Part shown: positions 41,636 through 51,156 of the stretch, in pieces | Layout: every line of letters begins with the position of its first letter | How positions within the stretch are numbered: position 1 is the stretch's first letter | Assembly: GCA_963678925.1 (NCBI GenBank) | Contig: OY787533.1 | Span: forward strand, 992,001-1,056,000 | Direction: 5' to 3' | Length of the DNA: 64,000 bases | From: G963665925 sp963678925 | Lineage (GTDB): Bacteria; Bacillota; Clostridia; Peptostreptococcales; Acidaminobacteraceae | Notes under the pieces: model-generated | The model's input: the letters and a program-made list of their open reading frames with translations, nothing else | Databases searched by the model: none | Told to the model about the DNA's origin: nothing | Program-made: the position numbers and the translations under genes

Positions 41636-43306
41636 TTAGAACAAACCAACAATTTCTCCATCTTCGAGAATATCAATCTTGTTTGCAGCTGGAACCTTTG
41701 GCAGACCAGGCATACGCATGATGTCGCCTGTCATTGCAATCAGGAATCCAGCACCTGCTGATGCCTTCACTTCACTGATGTTTACAGTAAAGCCACTTGG
41801 ACGACCAAGCAGTGCAGGGTTGTCAGACAGTGAGTACTGTGTCTTTGCCATACAAATTGGCAGATCACCCAGTCCGTCTTCCTCGAACTTCTTGATATCC
41901 TTAAGTGCCTTGCTTGAGAATTTCACACCATCAGCACCGTAGATTTCCTTAGCGATTTTCTCGATTTTTTCCTTTGCAGGAAGCTCAAGATCATAAAGTG
42001 GAGAGAAGTGTGCCTTGCCAGACTCTGCAACCTCGATTACCTTCTCAGCAAGCTTCACGCCGCCTTCTCCGCCTTTAGCCCAAACTTCAGAAAGAACTGC
42101 ATCCGCACCCATTTCACGACAACGATCTTCAACAAAAGTAAGCTCTTTGTCTGTATCTGTTGGGAATGCGTTGATTGCAACAACCGCAGGTACACCGAAC
42201 TTCTGAACGTTTTCGATTTGCTTTTCCAGGTTGCCGAAACCAGCTGCAAGTGCTTCCATGTTTTCTTCACCAAGCTTGTCCTTCTTAACACCGCCGTGGT
42301 TCTTAAGCGCTCGTACTGTTGCTACGATAACAACCGCTGCAGGCTTAAGGTCCGCATAACGACACTTGATGTTGAAGAATTTCTCAGCGCCAAGATCTGC
42401 GCCGAATCCAGCCTCTGTTACGACATAATCAGCAAGTTTCATTGCCAGTTTTGTTGCAACAACTGAGTTACAGCCATGCGCGATATTCGCGAACGGACCG
42501 CCGTGAATCAGTGCTGGTGTATTTTCAAGTGTCTGTACAAGGTTAGGCATCAGGGCATCTTTAAGAAGAAGTGCCATTGCGCCAACCGCATCCAGCTCAC
42601 CAGCCGTAACCGGCTTCTTGTCATATGTGTATCCAACAACCATTCGGCTCAGTCTAGCCTTCAGGTCTTGCATATCTGTCGCAAGGCAAAGGATTGCCAT
42701 GATTTCTGATGCAACAGCTATATCAAATCCATCAACACGTGTCACACCATTGCCTTTTTTACCAAGACCAATTGTGATTTCACGAAGCGAACGGTCATTC
42801 ATATCGATTGCACGTCTCCAAAGAATACGCTTTGGATCGATGTTCAGCTTGTTTCCTTGGTGCAGATGATTGTCAAGAAGTGCTGCAAGAAGATTGTTTG
42901 CAGTTGTCACGGCGTGGATATCGCCTGTAAAGTGCAGGTTGATATCATCCATAGGAACAACTTGTGCGTGACCGCCGCCAGCTGCACCGCCCTTAACACC
43001 AAAGCATGGTCCAAGAGATGGCTCGCGAAGTGCTGTAAATGTCTTCTTGCCAATCTTGTTAAGACCCATTGAAAGACCAACGTTTGTTGTCGTCTTGCCT
43101 TCACCTGCAGCAGTCGGATTGATTGCTGTAACCAGAATCAGTTTTGCATCAGGTGCATCTTTATAACGGTCCATGACATCTAGATGGATTTTCGCTTTAT
43201 ACTTCCCGTAAAGCTCCAGATCATCCTCAGACAGTCCTAGATTTGCTGCAATCTCCACGATTGGCTGCATCTTTGCTTCCTGTGCAATTTGAACATCAGT
43301 TTTCAT
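41636..43306 (-). CDS. fhs: Formate-tetrahydrofolate ligase
   Basis: A 556-aa ATP-dependent enzyme: formate + THF + ATP to 10-formyl-THF, reversible. The P-loop is INPTAAGEGKTTTNVGL (about 64-80), followed by REPSLGPCFGVKGGAAGGG, typical of the family. In purine fermentation the one-carbon unit taken off formiminoglycine can leave as formate through this enzyme with ATP gain, or enter the glycine pathway. It lies between the formiminotransferase and the amidohydrolase genes. AGGAGG precedes ATG. Confidence 0.98.
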   Translation of the reverse strand: MKTDVQIAQEAKMQPIVEIAANLGLSEDDLELYGKYKAKIHLDVMDRYKDAPDAKLILVTAINPTAAGEGKTTTNVGLSMGLNKIGKKTFTALREPSLGPCFGVKGGAAGGGHAQVVPMDDINLHFTGDIHAVTTANNLLAALLDNHLHQGNKLNIDPKRILWRRAIDMNDRSLREITIGLGKKGNGVTRVDGFDIAVASEIMAILCLATDMQDLKARLSRMVVGYTYDKKPVTAGELDAVGAMALLLKDALMPNLVQTLENTPALIHGGPFANIAHGCNSVVATKLAMKLADYVVTEAGFGADLGAEKFFNIKCRYADLKPAAVVIVATVRALKNHGGVKKDKLGEENMEALAAGFGNLEKQIENVQKFGVPAVVAINAFPTDTDKELTFVEDRCREMGADAVLSEVWAKGGEGGVKLAEKVIEVAESGKAHFSPLYDLELPAKEKIEKIAKEIYGADGVKFSSKALKDIKKFEEDGLGDLPICMAKTQYSLSDNPALLGRPSGFTVNISEVKASAGAGFLIAMTGDIMRMPGLPKVPAANKIDILEDGEIVGLF

Positions 43307-43548
43307 TACAGTAGTTCCTCCTTTTTACTTCGTTCTCCTAATTATCCTAACCCGCAGTCACTTTAGTTACCTATGCTCAAATAAATAAAGCGTGCATTAA
43401 TTCGGGCACTTTCACAGTTTTGAGTATATAGTCAAACCGACTATCAATCGTCAAACTGCGTTTTACCCGTAAACTGCCCGAATTAATTTATTAAAAGAAC
43501 GCGCTTTCCTAATGCGAGTCCCTTTAATTATGATTAACAGGGCACGGT
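43307..43548. other. ftcD-fhs intergenic region
   Basis: 242 bases without a gene. ATTAATTCGGGCA and TGCCCGAATTAAT form a 13-bp perfect long-range hairpin (about 43395-43486), enclosing TAGTCAAACCGACTA-type inner repeats; a regulatory leader or terminator for ftcD is possible. Confidence 0.4.
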
Positions 43549-44481
43549 CTAGTCTTCCATCAGGTGTGTTTCCATGATTGAGGATACATTGAAGTTTTCA
43601 AGGCCGAGGAAATACTCAAGAGAGTTCAGCAGATATTCCAGCTTGACTGGTCCAACTATTTCAGACCCTGTCACAGCAACGCCATATCGTGCCGCTTCAG
43701 ACTTTACAAAATTGAAGGTCCTGTACAGAGGCGTCTTGCCGCAGTCGAACATGTTCATTGATACGACAACCCCTTCGTGGTCTGGGAACTTGAGTCCAAC
43801 AGAACGCACTGTTGAGAATCCGCCCGACGGACCACGAACCGCCTTCGCAATTTTCTTGGCAATGGACAGATCTTCCGTTGCCAGGAATACATTGTAAGCA
43901 GTCAGACCTTCCATATCTGCACTGACAATCGTTGCACCCATTTTAGGGTCCAGCTTGCCATCTTTTGAAATATCAGGCTTTCGCGCATCACGGTCTGGAT
44001 GATTTTCATCTTCCAGGAGCGCCTTCAGACCTTCATATTGTCCTTTTCTTATGTATCCAAGCGCCTTGCGCTCTTCACTTCTTGAGTTGACGCCTGAGAA
44101 GAAAATTGGTACATTGTGCTTCTCATGAAGTTCTGCGCCAATTTCTTCTGCCAGTGCCTTTACCTCATCAATATCGATATTCTTGAACGGGAACAGCGGA
44201 ATCGTATCCTGTCCACCAATTCGAGGATGCGCACCTTCCTGGTCTCGCATATCTATAAGCTCATAGGATTTCGCAGCCATGGCCATCATAGCCTTTTTCA
44301 AAGGACCGGGTTCACCGATACAGGTAATGACGGTTCTGTTGAAATCATGTTCCGGCTCATAACTGATCAGCTTGACACCTTCAACTTTTCTAACCTCGTC
44401 AACAATTGCTTCAATGACGTCCTTGTTTCGTCCGTCACTGAAATTTGGAACTGCAAGTATGTATTTCTTGCCACCTGACAT
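43549..44481 (-). CDS. ftcD: Glutamate formiminotransferase-type enzyme (formiminoglycine candidate)
   Basis: 310 aa: only the two formiminotransferase subdomains (FTCD-N and FTCD-C of the transferase), without the cyclodeaminase domain. The active-site block is GAHPRIGGQDTIPLFPF with its His. It begins SGGKKYILAVPNFSDGRNKDVIEAI. No histidine utilisation genes are here, and the neighbourhood is purine breakdown, so formiminoglycine + THF to glycine + formimino-THF is the more likely reaction. First gene of the leftward catabolic run; its promoter must lie in 44482-44935. Confidence 0.9.
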   Translation of the reverse strand: MSGGKKYILAVPNFSDGRNKDVIEAIVDEVRKVEGVKLISYEPEHDFNRTVITCIGEPGPLKKAMMAMAAKSYELIDMRDQEGAHPRIGGQDTIPLFPFKNIDIDEVKALAEEIGAELHEKHNVPIFFSGVNSRSEERKALGYIRKGQYEGLKALLEDENHPDRDARKPDISKDGKLDPKMGATIVSADMEGLTAYNVFLATEDLSIAKKIAKAVRGPSGGFSTVRSVGLKFPDHEGVVVSMNMFDCGKTPLYRTFNFVKSEAARYGVAVTGSEIVGPVKLEYLLNSLEYFLGLENFNVSSIMETHLMED

Positions 44482-44935
44482 GATTTGACCTCCCTTTATT
44501 TTACCATCTTTTTATGCACTTTCACCAAATAAGTATCCACCTTGGCACAATACCCCTCAACGCTTTGCCCTAAACGGGTATTCACTCTGCCGCATCTTAG
44601 CCCTTTTACAAGGTCCATTGTCTATTTTTGATAAAGCGAGCGAATATTTTGAATATTCAACGCGAAAAGTTTGTTTCATTTTGATAAGGGTCAAAATAGG
44701 TTTTTTTTGAGAAAATGGTTATAACACAAAGCTATTGAGTACATAATATAGTGAATCATTCATTTCGATAATGTTAAAACTCAACAAAGATTCGCATAAG
44801 TGTTTGTTTTTTAAAAAAATTCTAAATACTTCTAATTATTAGAAAACACGTTCCACTTGCAGTGTCATTACCAATTCACCACGTATTTTCACACGCATAT
44901 GCGCAAGAACAACTCAAGGAAAGGGGTTAATTATA
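44482..44935. promoter_or_regulatory. Divergent control region of the purine fermentation genes
   Basis: 454 AT-rich bases between ftcD (leftward) and the cyclase-family gene (rightward). It contains the palindrome GAATATTTTGAATATTC (44642-44658) and long A/T tracts. No gene seen. It must hold both promoters, and the palindrome is the best operator candidate. Confidence 0.45.
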
Positions 44936-45625
44936 TTGAAGCTTATTGACCTGTCACAGGAGATTTTTCAGGGAATGTCTGTATTTCCAATGCATCAGCC
45001 TACTTTTATAATGACCAACATGACACACGAGGAAAATATGAAGCAAACAGGGTCTACTAAGTTGGGCTTTTCGGCTCGAAATCTGCTTATAAGCGAGCAC
45101 GGCGGAACACATAGCGATGGCGTCTGGGAGTACAAGCCATCGGGTCAGACCATTGATAAAATGCCCATGGAATACTTCTGGGGCAGTGCCATTTGTGTTG
45201 ATTTGACAGCTATTCCCACAAATAGATACATAGAACCTCGCGATTTGGAGCAGGCAGTCAGGAAATCAGGACAGGAAATTCGTGAGGGCGACATTTTCCT
45301 AATGTATACGGGCCACTACGATAGAAATTTTGGAACAGACAAGTGGCAGACTGAATATACGGGCCTTTCCTACAAAGCTGCAAAATGGCTGGCCGAAAAA
45401 GGGGTTGTCAACATTGGTGTAGATGCTCCAGCCATCGACCATCCAAGTGACCCGGATTTTTCTGGGCATATCATCTGCGGTGAGTACGATATTACAAACA
45501 CAGAAAACCTGTGCTGTCTTGACAAGGTAGTCAACAAAAGATTCCTATATTTTGGACTGCCTTTGAAAATTCGAGATGGTTCCGGATCTCCAATTCGTGC
45601 TGTAGCCCTTCTTGATGAGGCCTAA
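44936..45625 (+). CDS. Cyclase-family (KynB/isatin-hydrolase-like) metal hydrolase
   Basis: 229 aa. It has the family's metal motif HGGTHSDGVWEY (about 58-69; HxGTHxD form) with SQEIFQGMSVFP at the start and DAPAIDHPSDPDFSGH near the end. Members include kynurenine formamidase and isatin hydrolase, which opens a five-membered lactam. It is divergent from ftcD, so it may be co-regulated; opening of 4-imidazolone to formiminoglycine would fit the fold and the missing step. TTG start behind AAAGGGG. Family call firm, role inferred. Confidence 0.82.
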   Translation: MKLIDLSQEIFQGMSVFPMHQPTFIMTNMTHEENMKQTGSTKLGFSARNLLISEHGGTHSDGVWEYKPSGQTIDKMPMEYFWGSAICVDLTAIPTNRYIEPRDLEQAVRKSGQEIREGDIFLMYTGHYDRNFGTDKWQTEYTGLSYKAAKWLAEKGVVNIGVDAPAIDHPSDPDFSGHIICGEYDITNTENLCCLDKVVNKRFLYFGLPLKIRDGSGSPIRAVALLDEA

Positions 45626-45672
45626 AATAAGGGAAATTGATTTCCTGATCAAAACAATTCGATAAAAATAGT

Positions 45673-45710
45673 AAAAAAATCGACAAACTTCTACATTTGT
45701 CGATTTTTTT
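45673..45710 (+). terminator. Terminator of the cyclase-family gene
   Basis: ATCGACAAA and TTTGTCGAT pair, extended by A/T pairs, and TTTTTTT follows. 48 bases past the stop codon. Confidence 0.85.
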
Positions 45711-46088
45711 TGAAATAAATTGAAAATTTCACGCTTGCGCATGATATAATTATTGGGTATTATGACCTAAAGAATATTCATTATTATACATATTCTGACA
45801 TATCATTCAAATGTATTTCATTTCCTATCCATCTGTTGTCATTCCAGTTTTTCGGACTGGATTAAATTTTCAGAATCTTTTGCGCTTGTATCGATTATCA
45901 ATTGGTATTCATTTTGAGTTGAGTTTGACAGCCCCAGTTCTTCCATTGAAATTTACAGATAAGGACACTGTATGAAGTGACCTTAGTCTCTAGTATGGGC
46001 CACACATTTTTTGTAAATTTAAAGTGGGACACTTTATAACAAAGCTGTTTATTAAAAACATTCATTTAGAGTATTTGGGGGTCATCCA
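45711..46088. other. Intergenic region upstream of the FapA-like gene
   Basis: 378 AT-rich bases without a gene. A TATAAT box (about 45744-45749) and a GAATATTC palindrome (45772-45779) are seen; the long leader before GTG 46089 might be regulated, but I recognise no riboswitch. Confidence 0.4.
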
Positions 46089-47672
46089 GTGATTATTTTT
46101 GAAAATGAAAAACTGAAAATTTCAACTCATAATGAAGAGGTTTATCTTACTGTGAATGGCTATGGTATTACAACAATGGACTTTAACGGCATTTTAAGCA
46201 CATTGCCGCAAATAAAGCTCAGCTCTTTCACAGTGCTTCAGGGCGCACTTCAGAATGCTGACAGCACGCCTGTGAAAATCGGTTCACTCAAGCCTGAAAT
46301 AGAACTCGAAATCTCTTCTGATGAAATGTCCGCTTTTGTGCGTGTCAACTTCTCTCAAGACAAGTGCCATGCCATGAAAACTGAGATTTCAACAAAAATC
46401 CTAAACCTGCTGCACGAAAGCGGTATAAGTGAGGGTATTCTCTCAGAAGCACTGGAATCCGGTTTCAAGCCCGGACAAAAGCTTCTGGTTGCAAGGGGCA
46501 AGCACCCGACTGCAGGACAGGATGCCAAATACAGATACTATAAGCTTTCTGAGCGTAATCCCGAGCTTGATACAAGCGGAAAAACGGACCACTATGAACT
46601 CAATTTGATTGATAACGTTAAAAAGTATGATTGGCTTGGTGAGAAAAGACCACCTGTACCCGGCACAAGCGGCTATACGGTATACGGACGTGCCTTGCCT
46701 CCAAAATTAGGGCGTGACTATTCCCTCAAATATGATAAGGGGGCCATTGATCTGATTGTTGAAGATGGCATTGAGGTACTTCGGGCAAAACATGACGGTG
46801 CCGTCAGATTTAAAGACGGAAAAATCACCGTCGACAACCACCTGCACATCCATGGCGACGTTGACTTTTCTACAGGAAATATCAAGTTTGATGGCTTTGT
46901 GACAATTGAGGGAACCGTCAAAGATAAGTTCTACGTTGAAGCCACCAAGGATATTGAAATCAAGGGTGCAAACGGAGTAGGCGCAGTTGCCCGCATTGAA
47001 TCTCAGGACGGCAGCATCTACATACGCGGAGGGATTAACGGAAAAAACGAGGCAATGATCATTGCAAAAACGGATATTTTCGCAAAGTTCTCCAACGAGG
47101 CGATCCTGCTCGCAGGCAATACAATCCACATCGGTCTTTACGCCATTGACAGCACACTGAAAGCCGACTGTATTAATCTCGACCCTCAGAAGGGCCGAAT
47201 CATTGGCGGTGAAATTCATGCAGCCCACAAAATCAGCTCCGGTTCGATTGGAAATGCCCAAGAGCGTAAAACAAAGCTCAACGTACAGGGCTTTGAGCGC
47301 CTTGATATCAAGACGCAGCTCGAAGCAACACGTATTCGCTTTCAGGAGATTATTTCAAAGGCAAATCATCTGAAGCGCCAGCTCGAGATCTTTGAGATGA
47401 ATTTCGAGACCCTTGATCCGAAAGCTAAAACCACCTACAAAGGCATGATGGTAAACTATGAAAATATCATCGATGATATCAACCGAACAAATAAGGAAGT
47501 CGTAAGGCTTGAAAACATGCTCCGCACACGCGGCGAAGGCGAGGTCAAGGTCATGAACAACATCTTTCCGAGAACATTCCTTGAAATCAAGTCCATTCAG
47601 AAGCATGTCAACAAACTTATGAAGGGTTCCTTTTACGTTAAAGACCGGCAGCTTCATACTGCCTTAGATTGA
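46089..47672 (+). CDS. FapA-family (DUF342) polymer-forming protein
   Basis: 527 aa. An N-terminal globular part (to ~170) with the KRPPVPGTSGYTVYGRALPP motif of DUF342, a right-handed beta-helix-like repeat region (about 200-400: VDFSTGNIKFDGFVTIEGTV, IRGGINGKNEAMIIA), and a C-terminal coiled coil (about 410-500). FapA proteins act in cell-surface, polar or flagellar assembly. It starts at GTG 46089 after GGGGG. It is followed closely by the GAF protein, implying a joint function. Confidence 0.85.
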   Translation: MIIFENEKLKISTHNEEVYLTVNGYGITTMDFNGILSTLPQIKLSSFTVLQGALQNADSTPVKIGSLKPEIELEISSDEMSAFVRVNFSQDKCHAMKTEISTKILNLLHESGISEGILSEALESGFKPGQKLLVARGKHPTAGQDAKYRYYKLSERNPELDTSGKTDHYELNLIDNVKKYDWLGEKRPPVPGTSGYTVYGRALPPKLGRDYSLKYDKGAIDLIVEDGIEVLRAKHDGAVRFKDGKITVDNHLHIHGDVDFSTGNIKFDGFVTIEGTVKDKFYVEATKDIEIKGANGVGAVARIESQDGSIYIRGGINGKNEAMIIAKTDIFAKFSNEAILLAGNTIHIGLYAIDSTLKADCINLDPQKGRIIGGEIHAAHKISSGSIGNAQERKTKLNVQGFERLDIKTQLEATRIRFQEIISKANHLKRQLEIFEMNFETLDPKAKTTYKGMMVNYENIIDDINRTNKEVVRLENMLRTRGEGEVKVMNNIFPRTFLEIKSIQKHVNKLMKGSFYVKDRQLHTALD

Positions 47673-47689
47673 GCGGAAGGTGTTGTAAA

Positions 47690-49531
47690 TTGTTAATTGA
47701 CATGCAAAATCCTTACGAAGCATTACTGCGGTCCATTGAGTTCTTTTCGCAGAATCTCCACATTGACCAGATTACACAATATGGATTTGAACTCTTCAAG
47801 GATCTGATCGATCCAAAGCAAGCTGTACTCTACATGCTTTCAGATGAAGTTTTCCATCCTGTATACGCCCATAACTACAAGGAATCGCTTCCCGACATAA
47901 CCTGCTGCAGCAAACATAGTGACTTTGCTATCTACAATGGTTTTATACTCGATAATAAGACCGTCATGAAAAAATATTTTGAAGGTGACTTTCTAGACAG
48001 GCTGAACGTGGCATATATAATGCCCCTCATTTCCGGAAACCGACTCATCGGTTTCATTCTCTTCAACCGAAAAGAGGATCCGAGTCAACTGGATTTCACT
48101 TTTATGATACAGTTCAATCATTTGATGAATTTCTCGATTGAAAAAGCTTTGAAGTTTGAAGAACATACACGAATGAAAAGTGAAATCACCAAACGTCTTT
48201 TCAGCCTTTCTTCCTTGTCTCATACGACAATGCTGCTCATGTCGGAACTTGAAAAATCGAAAATCCACCAGATTTGCATTGATGTTATCCGCGAAATGAC
48301 ATCGAGTTCTGTCACTGCAATTTTCACGCAGGATACAGTCACTGGCCACCTTGCAACACGCGTTTACAAGGACATTGTTCATTTCGAAAAGAAACATCTG
48401 AGTTTAATCCTTACCAAGCCGGATACAACTCCATCCCGTATGGTATATCACGTTAAGCGTGACCGGAAGAAACTCTCACTAATTTTTGAAAACGCTGAAA
48501 TTCTTGACACCTACCCGTCTGAATATCTTATTTTGCTGGCCGGGCCTTCCATTTCAGGATGTATAACCATTGCAGCTCCCGTCGGGCCTGTAAGCTATGA
48601 TGATACACTTCTGGAGCAACTCAGTATCGTCGCAGGCATTGCCCAGCTCGCCCTGACCAATGCCGAGCAGTTTGATGAGATCCATATGCGAAAGGAGTCT
48701 TTCAAGCTTCAGAACCAGCAGCTTCGAAAACTCAATAAGGCTGTTCGAACCATCAACTCTTCTGAAACACTTGAGGAGCTTTGTGAGAGCACCTTGAACA
48801 CGTTGCAGTTTACCTTTGGCATTGAGACAGCATTCCTTGCCCTTCGATCATCAGATACGCTCGGCTTAGCAGATTACAGAGTGACTGCATCAATTGGGCT
48901 GGACGACGCTATCTCTTCGGCCCCCTATTCCGCTTGCTTCACTAACGCACTTGATGGAAGCAGCATCCACAGCTATACAGCCTGTGACTTGGGTGTCTAT
49001 CTGCAGCCTGACCTGGTTCAAAATATCACAGACTCCAACTGTCTGATCATAGCACCAATCACTACCTCGTCCTGGTCCTTTGATCCAGAAGGGTATCTTG
49101 TCCTGCTCAAACAGAACAGGGCCCTCACAGAAGAACAGTGCATTCTTGTAGAAAGTCTTTGCAACAGCATTGCGCCTGCAATTATGCAGCTTAAGCAACT
49201 TTCACAGCTTGGCGAAACGCACATACCTTGCCCTGAAAAGAAACTCCGAGCCCTATTTGATACCTATGAAAATGACAAAACTGAGTTCGGTATTGACTAT
49301 AGGGTGTCCATGAAACGAATGCCACACACGCCATTTACACAAATGGACTACACCCCTTTTAAAGCCTATGATTTTGTTCATCTTCATGACATTCTGATTG
49401 TATACGCTCAAACAGACACGTCTGATTTATCTATGGACATTCATCTTATGCCCACCAGTTTTGAAGAAATCATAGACCAAGTTCAGAAATACGACATACC
49501 CGAAGTCAGACAATCTGTCTCATGTTCCTAG
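47690..49531 (+). CDS. GAF-domain protein, about 613 aa
   Basis: Soluble; at least two GAF-like regions (about 15-155 and 180-320) and a third after the coiled-coil linker around residues 330-360 (QNQQLRKLNKAVRTINSSETLEELCESTLNTL). No kinase, GGDEF or other output domain is visible, so it is a sensor or adaptor. The preferred start is TTG 47690, 7 bases after GGAAGGTG; the frame also opens at TTG 47669, overlapping the upstream stop. Probably in an operon with the FapA-like gene. Confidence 0.75.
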   Translation: MLIDMQNPYEALLRSIEFFSQNLHIDQITQYGFELFKDLIDPKQAVLYMLSDEVFHPVYAHNYKESLPDITCCSKHSDFAIYNGFILDNKTVMKKYFEGDFLDRLNVAYIMPLISGNRLIGFILFNRKEDPSQLDFTFMIQFNHLMNFSIEKALKFEEHTRMKSEITKRLFSLSSLSHTTMLLMSELEKSKIHQICIDVIREMTSSSVTAIFTQDTVTGHLATRVYKDIVHFEKKHLSLILTKPDTTPSRMVYHVKRDRKKLSLIFENAEILDTYPSEYLILLAGPSISGCITIAAPVGPVSYDDTLLEQLSIVAGIAQLALTNAEQFDEIHMRKESFKLQNQQLRKLNKAVRTINSSETLEELCESTLNTLQFTFGIETAFLALRSSDTLGLADYRVTASIGLDDAISSAPYSACFTNALDGSSIHSYTACDLGVYLQPDLVQNITDSNCLIIAPITTSSWSFDPEGYLVLLKQNRALTEEQCILVESLCNSIAPAIMQLKQLSQLGETHIPCPEKKLRALFDTYENDKTEFGIDYRVSMKRMPHTPFTQMDYTPFKAYDFVHLHDILIVYAQTDTSDLSMDIHLMPTSFEEIIDQVQKYDIPEVRQSVSCS

Positions 49532-49621
49532 GCAAAAAGGACGAACACGCCTCATATGCAATCGGGTTGCGAGACAGTCAGAGCAGTTCTGCTTCCTGGT
49601 TCAATTCTATTTGCACTATAA

Positions 49622-49651
49622 AAAAAGCGATGCTGTTTGGCATCGCTTTTT
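49622..49651. terminator. Bidirectional terminator
   Basis: AAAAAGCGATGC and GCATCGCTTTTT pair perfectly; U-runs on both strands serve the convergent GAF-protein and NhaC genes. Confidence 0.85.
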
Positions 49652-49662
49652 CTTTGACATTA

Positions 49663-51150
49663 TTATGCAATTGCATCTTCAACGGACTGATAGCTTTCAG
49701 CCTTCGATTTCTTTTTCAGTCTTACATCAGGTTCACTTGGCAGCTTGAATAGGGGGATAAACCTATCGAGTCCAGTCAAAGTGAGAATTAGAATCGAGCC
49801 AACTGCAATCATTGCTGTAAAGTTGTATTTTATTAATGTCATCGGAGTAAATGTATATAATGGATAAACCATACTTGCAATACCCACATAGAAAGCAATA
49901 TATACATGCCATGGAATCAGCTGAGAGCCGAATACGCCAAGCGCATCACCAAAAGTGGCATTTCTCAGACGAAGCGTGTACAGGTCTTCTTCACTGCCTT
50001 CAACATTATCGTCAAGCAATTCTTTAATCATAGGGCCAATTGTTACAATTTGTGCCATTTCGTCTGCGAGAGCTGCATTGCCGAGAATAGACAATGTGCC
50101 GTTCCAGAACATCAGCTGGCGTACATTTTGCGAAATCCTTGCGATACCTCTTGATAGGGGCGCAAACGCTTTCATCGTACCCATAATACCGCCAAAGGCG
50201 CCTACCCACATCATCATGACAATTACCCAAGAACCCGCACCTTCAAATCCTGCTGAAATGAGACCCAGGAATGACGAAACACTTTCTACAGTTCCTGCTG
50301 CAAGGCCGAAAACCAAAGATGATATAATGCCAAGACCCAGACATGCGACTGTCGGAACACCTTTAACCGCAACAATCAATACAAGAATCAGTGGAATGAT
50401 CATAAACATTGGTACACCATTTTGTACTTGTACAAGAAGCTCTACGGCTGATGCTCTGGCTTCGCCCAGCTTCACCCAAACGTCTTGCGGTATTTGGTCA
50501 ATGGCTTCTACAGCGCTTCCAACTTCTGTTGGCAAACCCATAGCTATACTCACAGCAAAGAAGACAACTGAAGCTGTAATCAGACATAAAATCGACCATA
50601 CGCCTTGATGACGAATACGTTTTATGACCTCAACACGCTGAATACCCGAGCTTACGACTGTAGTATCTGAAATAAGTCCTATGTTGTCGCCAAAACATGC
50701 ACCACCTGCAATTGCAGCCGTTGTCAGTGCAACATCACCGCCAACAATGTGGTTTAGCCATAAGAATACCGGTGCACAGGCAGCAAATGTTCCCCACGAA
50801 GTTCCCGTTGCCACTGATAGAACAGATGTCACCAGCAGGCCTGTCACTGCCACAGTACGTGCTGTCAGACCAAGTTTGAGTGCCATGATAACGATTGACG
50901 CACCTACACCTGTAGACATGAAGCACTCCGCCATTGCATAGGCAAGCATAAGAATAAAAAATACGAGCTGCATTTCTTTTACATTGTCAACAGCTGCATC
51001 AAGCAGTCTGTTAAACGTCAGTTTTTCTGTGAACATTGCCACAAGCGCAGCGTATAGTGTAGCAATTGGCGCAGCAAGCAATGCATCCATACCAGAAATC
51101 ATTAAACCTGCCATTAAGAAGATCGGTGTTAATTTAATTATTGATATCAT
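49663..51150 (-). CDS. nhaC: Na+/H+ antiporter, NhaC family
   Basis: A 495-aa membrane protein with about 11-12 hydrophobic segments. Family blocks include LLVTSVLSVATGTSWGTFA, GGACFGDNIGLISDTTVVSS and NAALADEMAQIVTIGPM. It exchanges Na+ for H+ or, in some members, malate/lactate pairs; a purine- or amino-acid-linked counter-ion role cannot be excluded. The start is ATG 51150 (7 bases after GGGGAG) rather than 51156. Confidence 0.88.
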   Translation of the reverse strand: MISIIKLTPIFLMAGLMISGMDALLAAPIATLYAALVAMFTEKLTFNRLLDAAVDNVKEMQLVFFILMLAYAMAECFMSTGVGASIVIMALKLGLTARTVAVTGLLVTSVLSVATGTSWGTFAACAPVFLWLNHIVGGDVALTTAAIAGGACFGDNIGLISDTTVVSSGIQRVEVIKRIRHQGVWSILCLITASVVFFAVSIAMGLPTEVGSAVEAIDQIPQDVWVKLGEARASAVELLVQVQNGVPMFMIIPLILVLIVAVKGVPTVACLGLGIISSLVFGLAAGTVESVSSFLGLISAGFEGAGSWVIVMMMWVGAFGGIMGTMKAFAPLSRGIARISQNVRQLMFWNGTLSILGNAALADEMAQIVTIGPMIKELLDDNVEGSEEDLYTLRLRNATFGDALGVFGSQLIPWHVYIAFYVGIASMVYPLYTFTPMTLIKYNFTAMIAVGSILILTLTGLDRFIPLFKLPSEPDVRLKKKSKAESYQSVEDAIA

Positions 51151-51156
51151 GATCAT

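Noticed and set aside
45711..46088. Possible c-di-GMP riboswitch before the FapA-like gene
   Set aside because: The conserved GEMM-type motifs are not seen; only an AT-rich leader with a promoter-like box.
49522..49752. Reading frame of 76 codons after the GAF-protein gene
   Set aside because: It runs through the bidirectional terminator and into the antiporter gene on the other strand, with no ribosome site.
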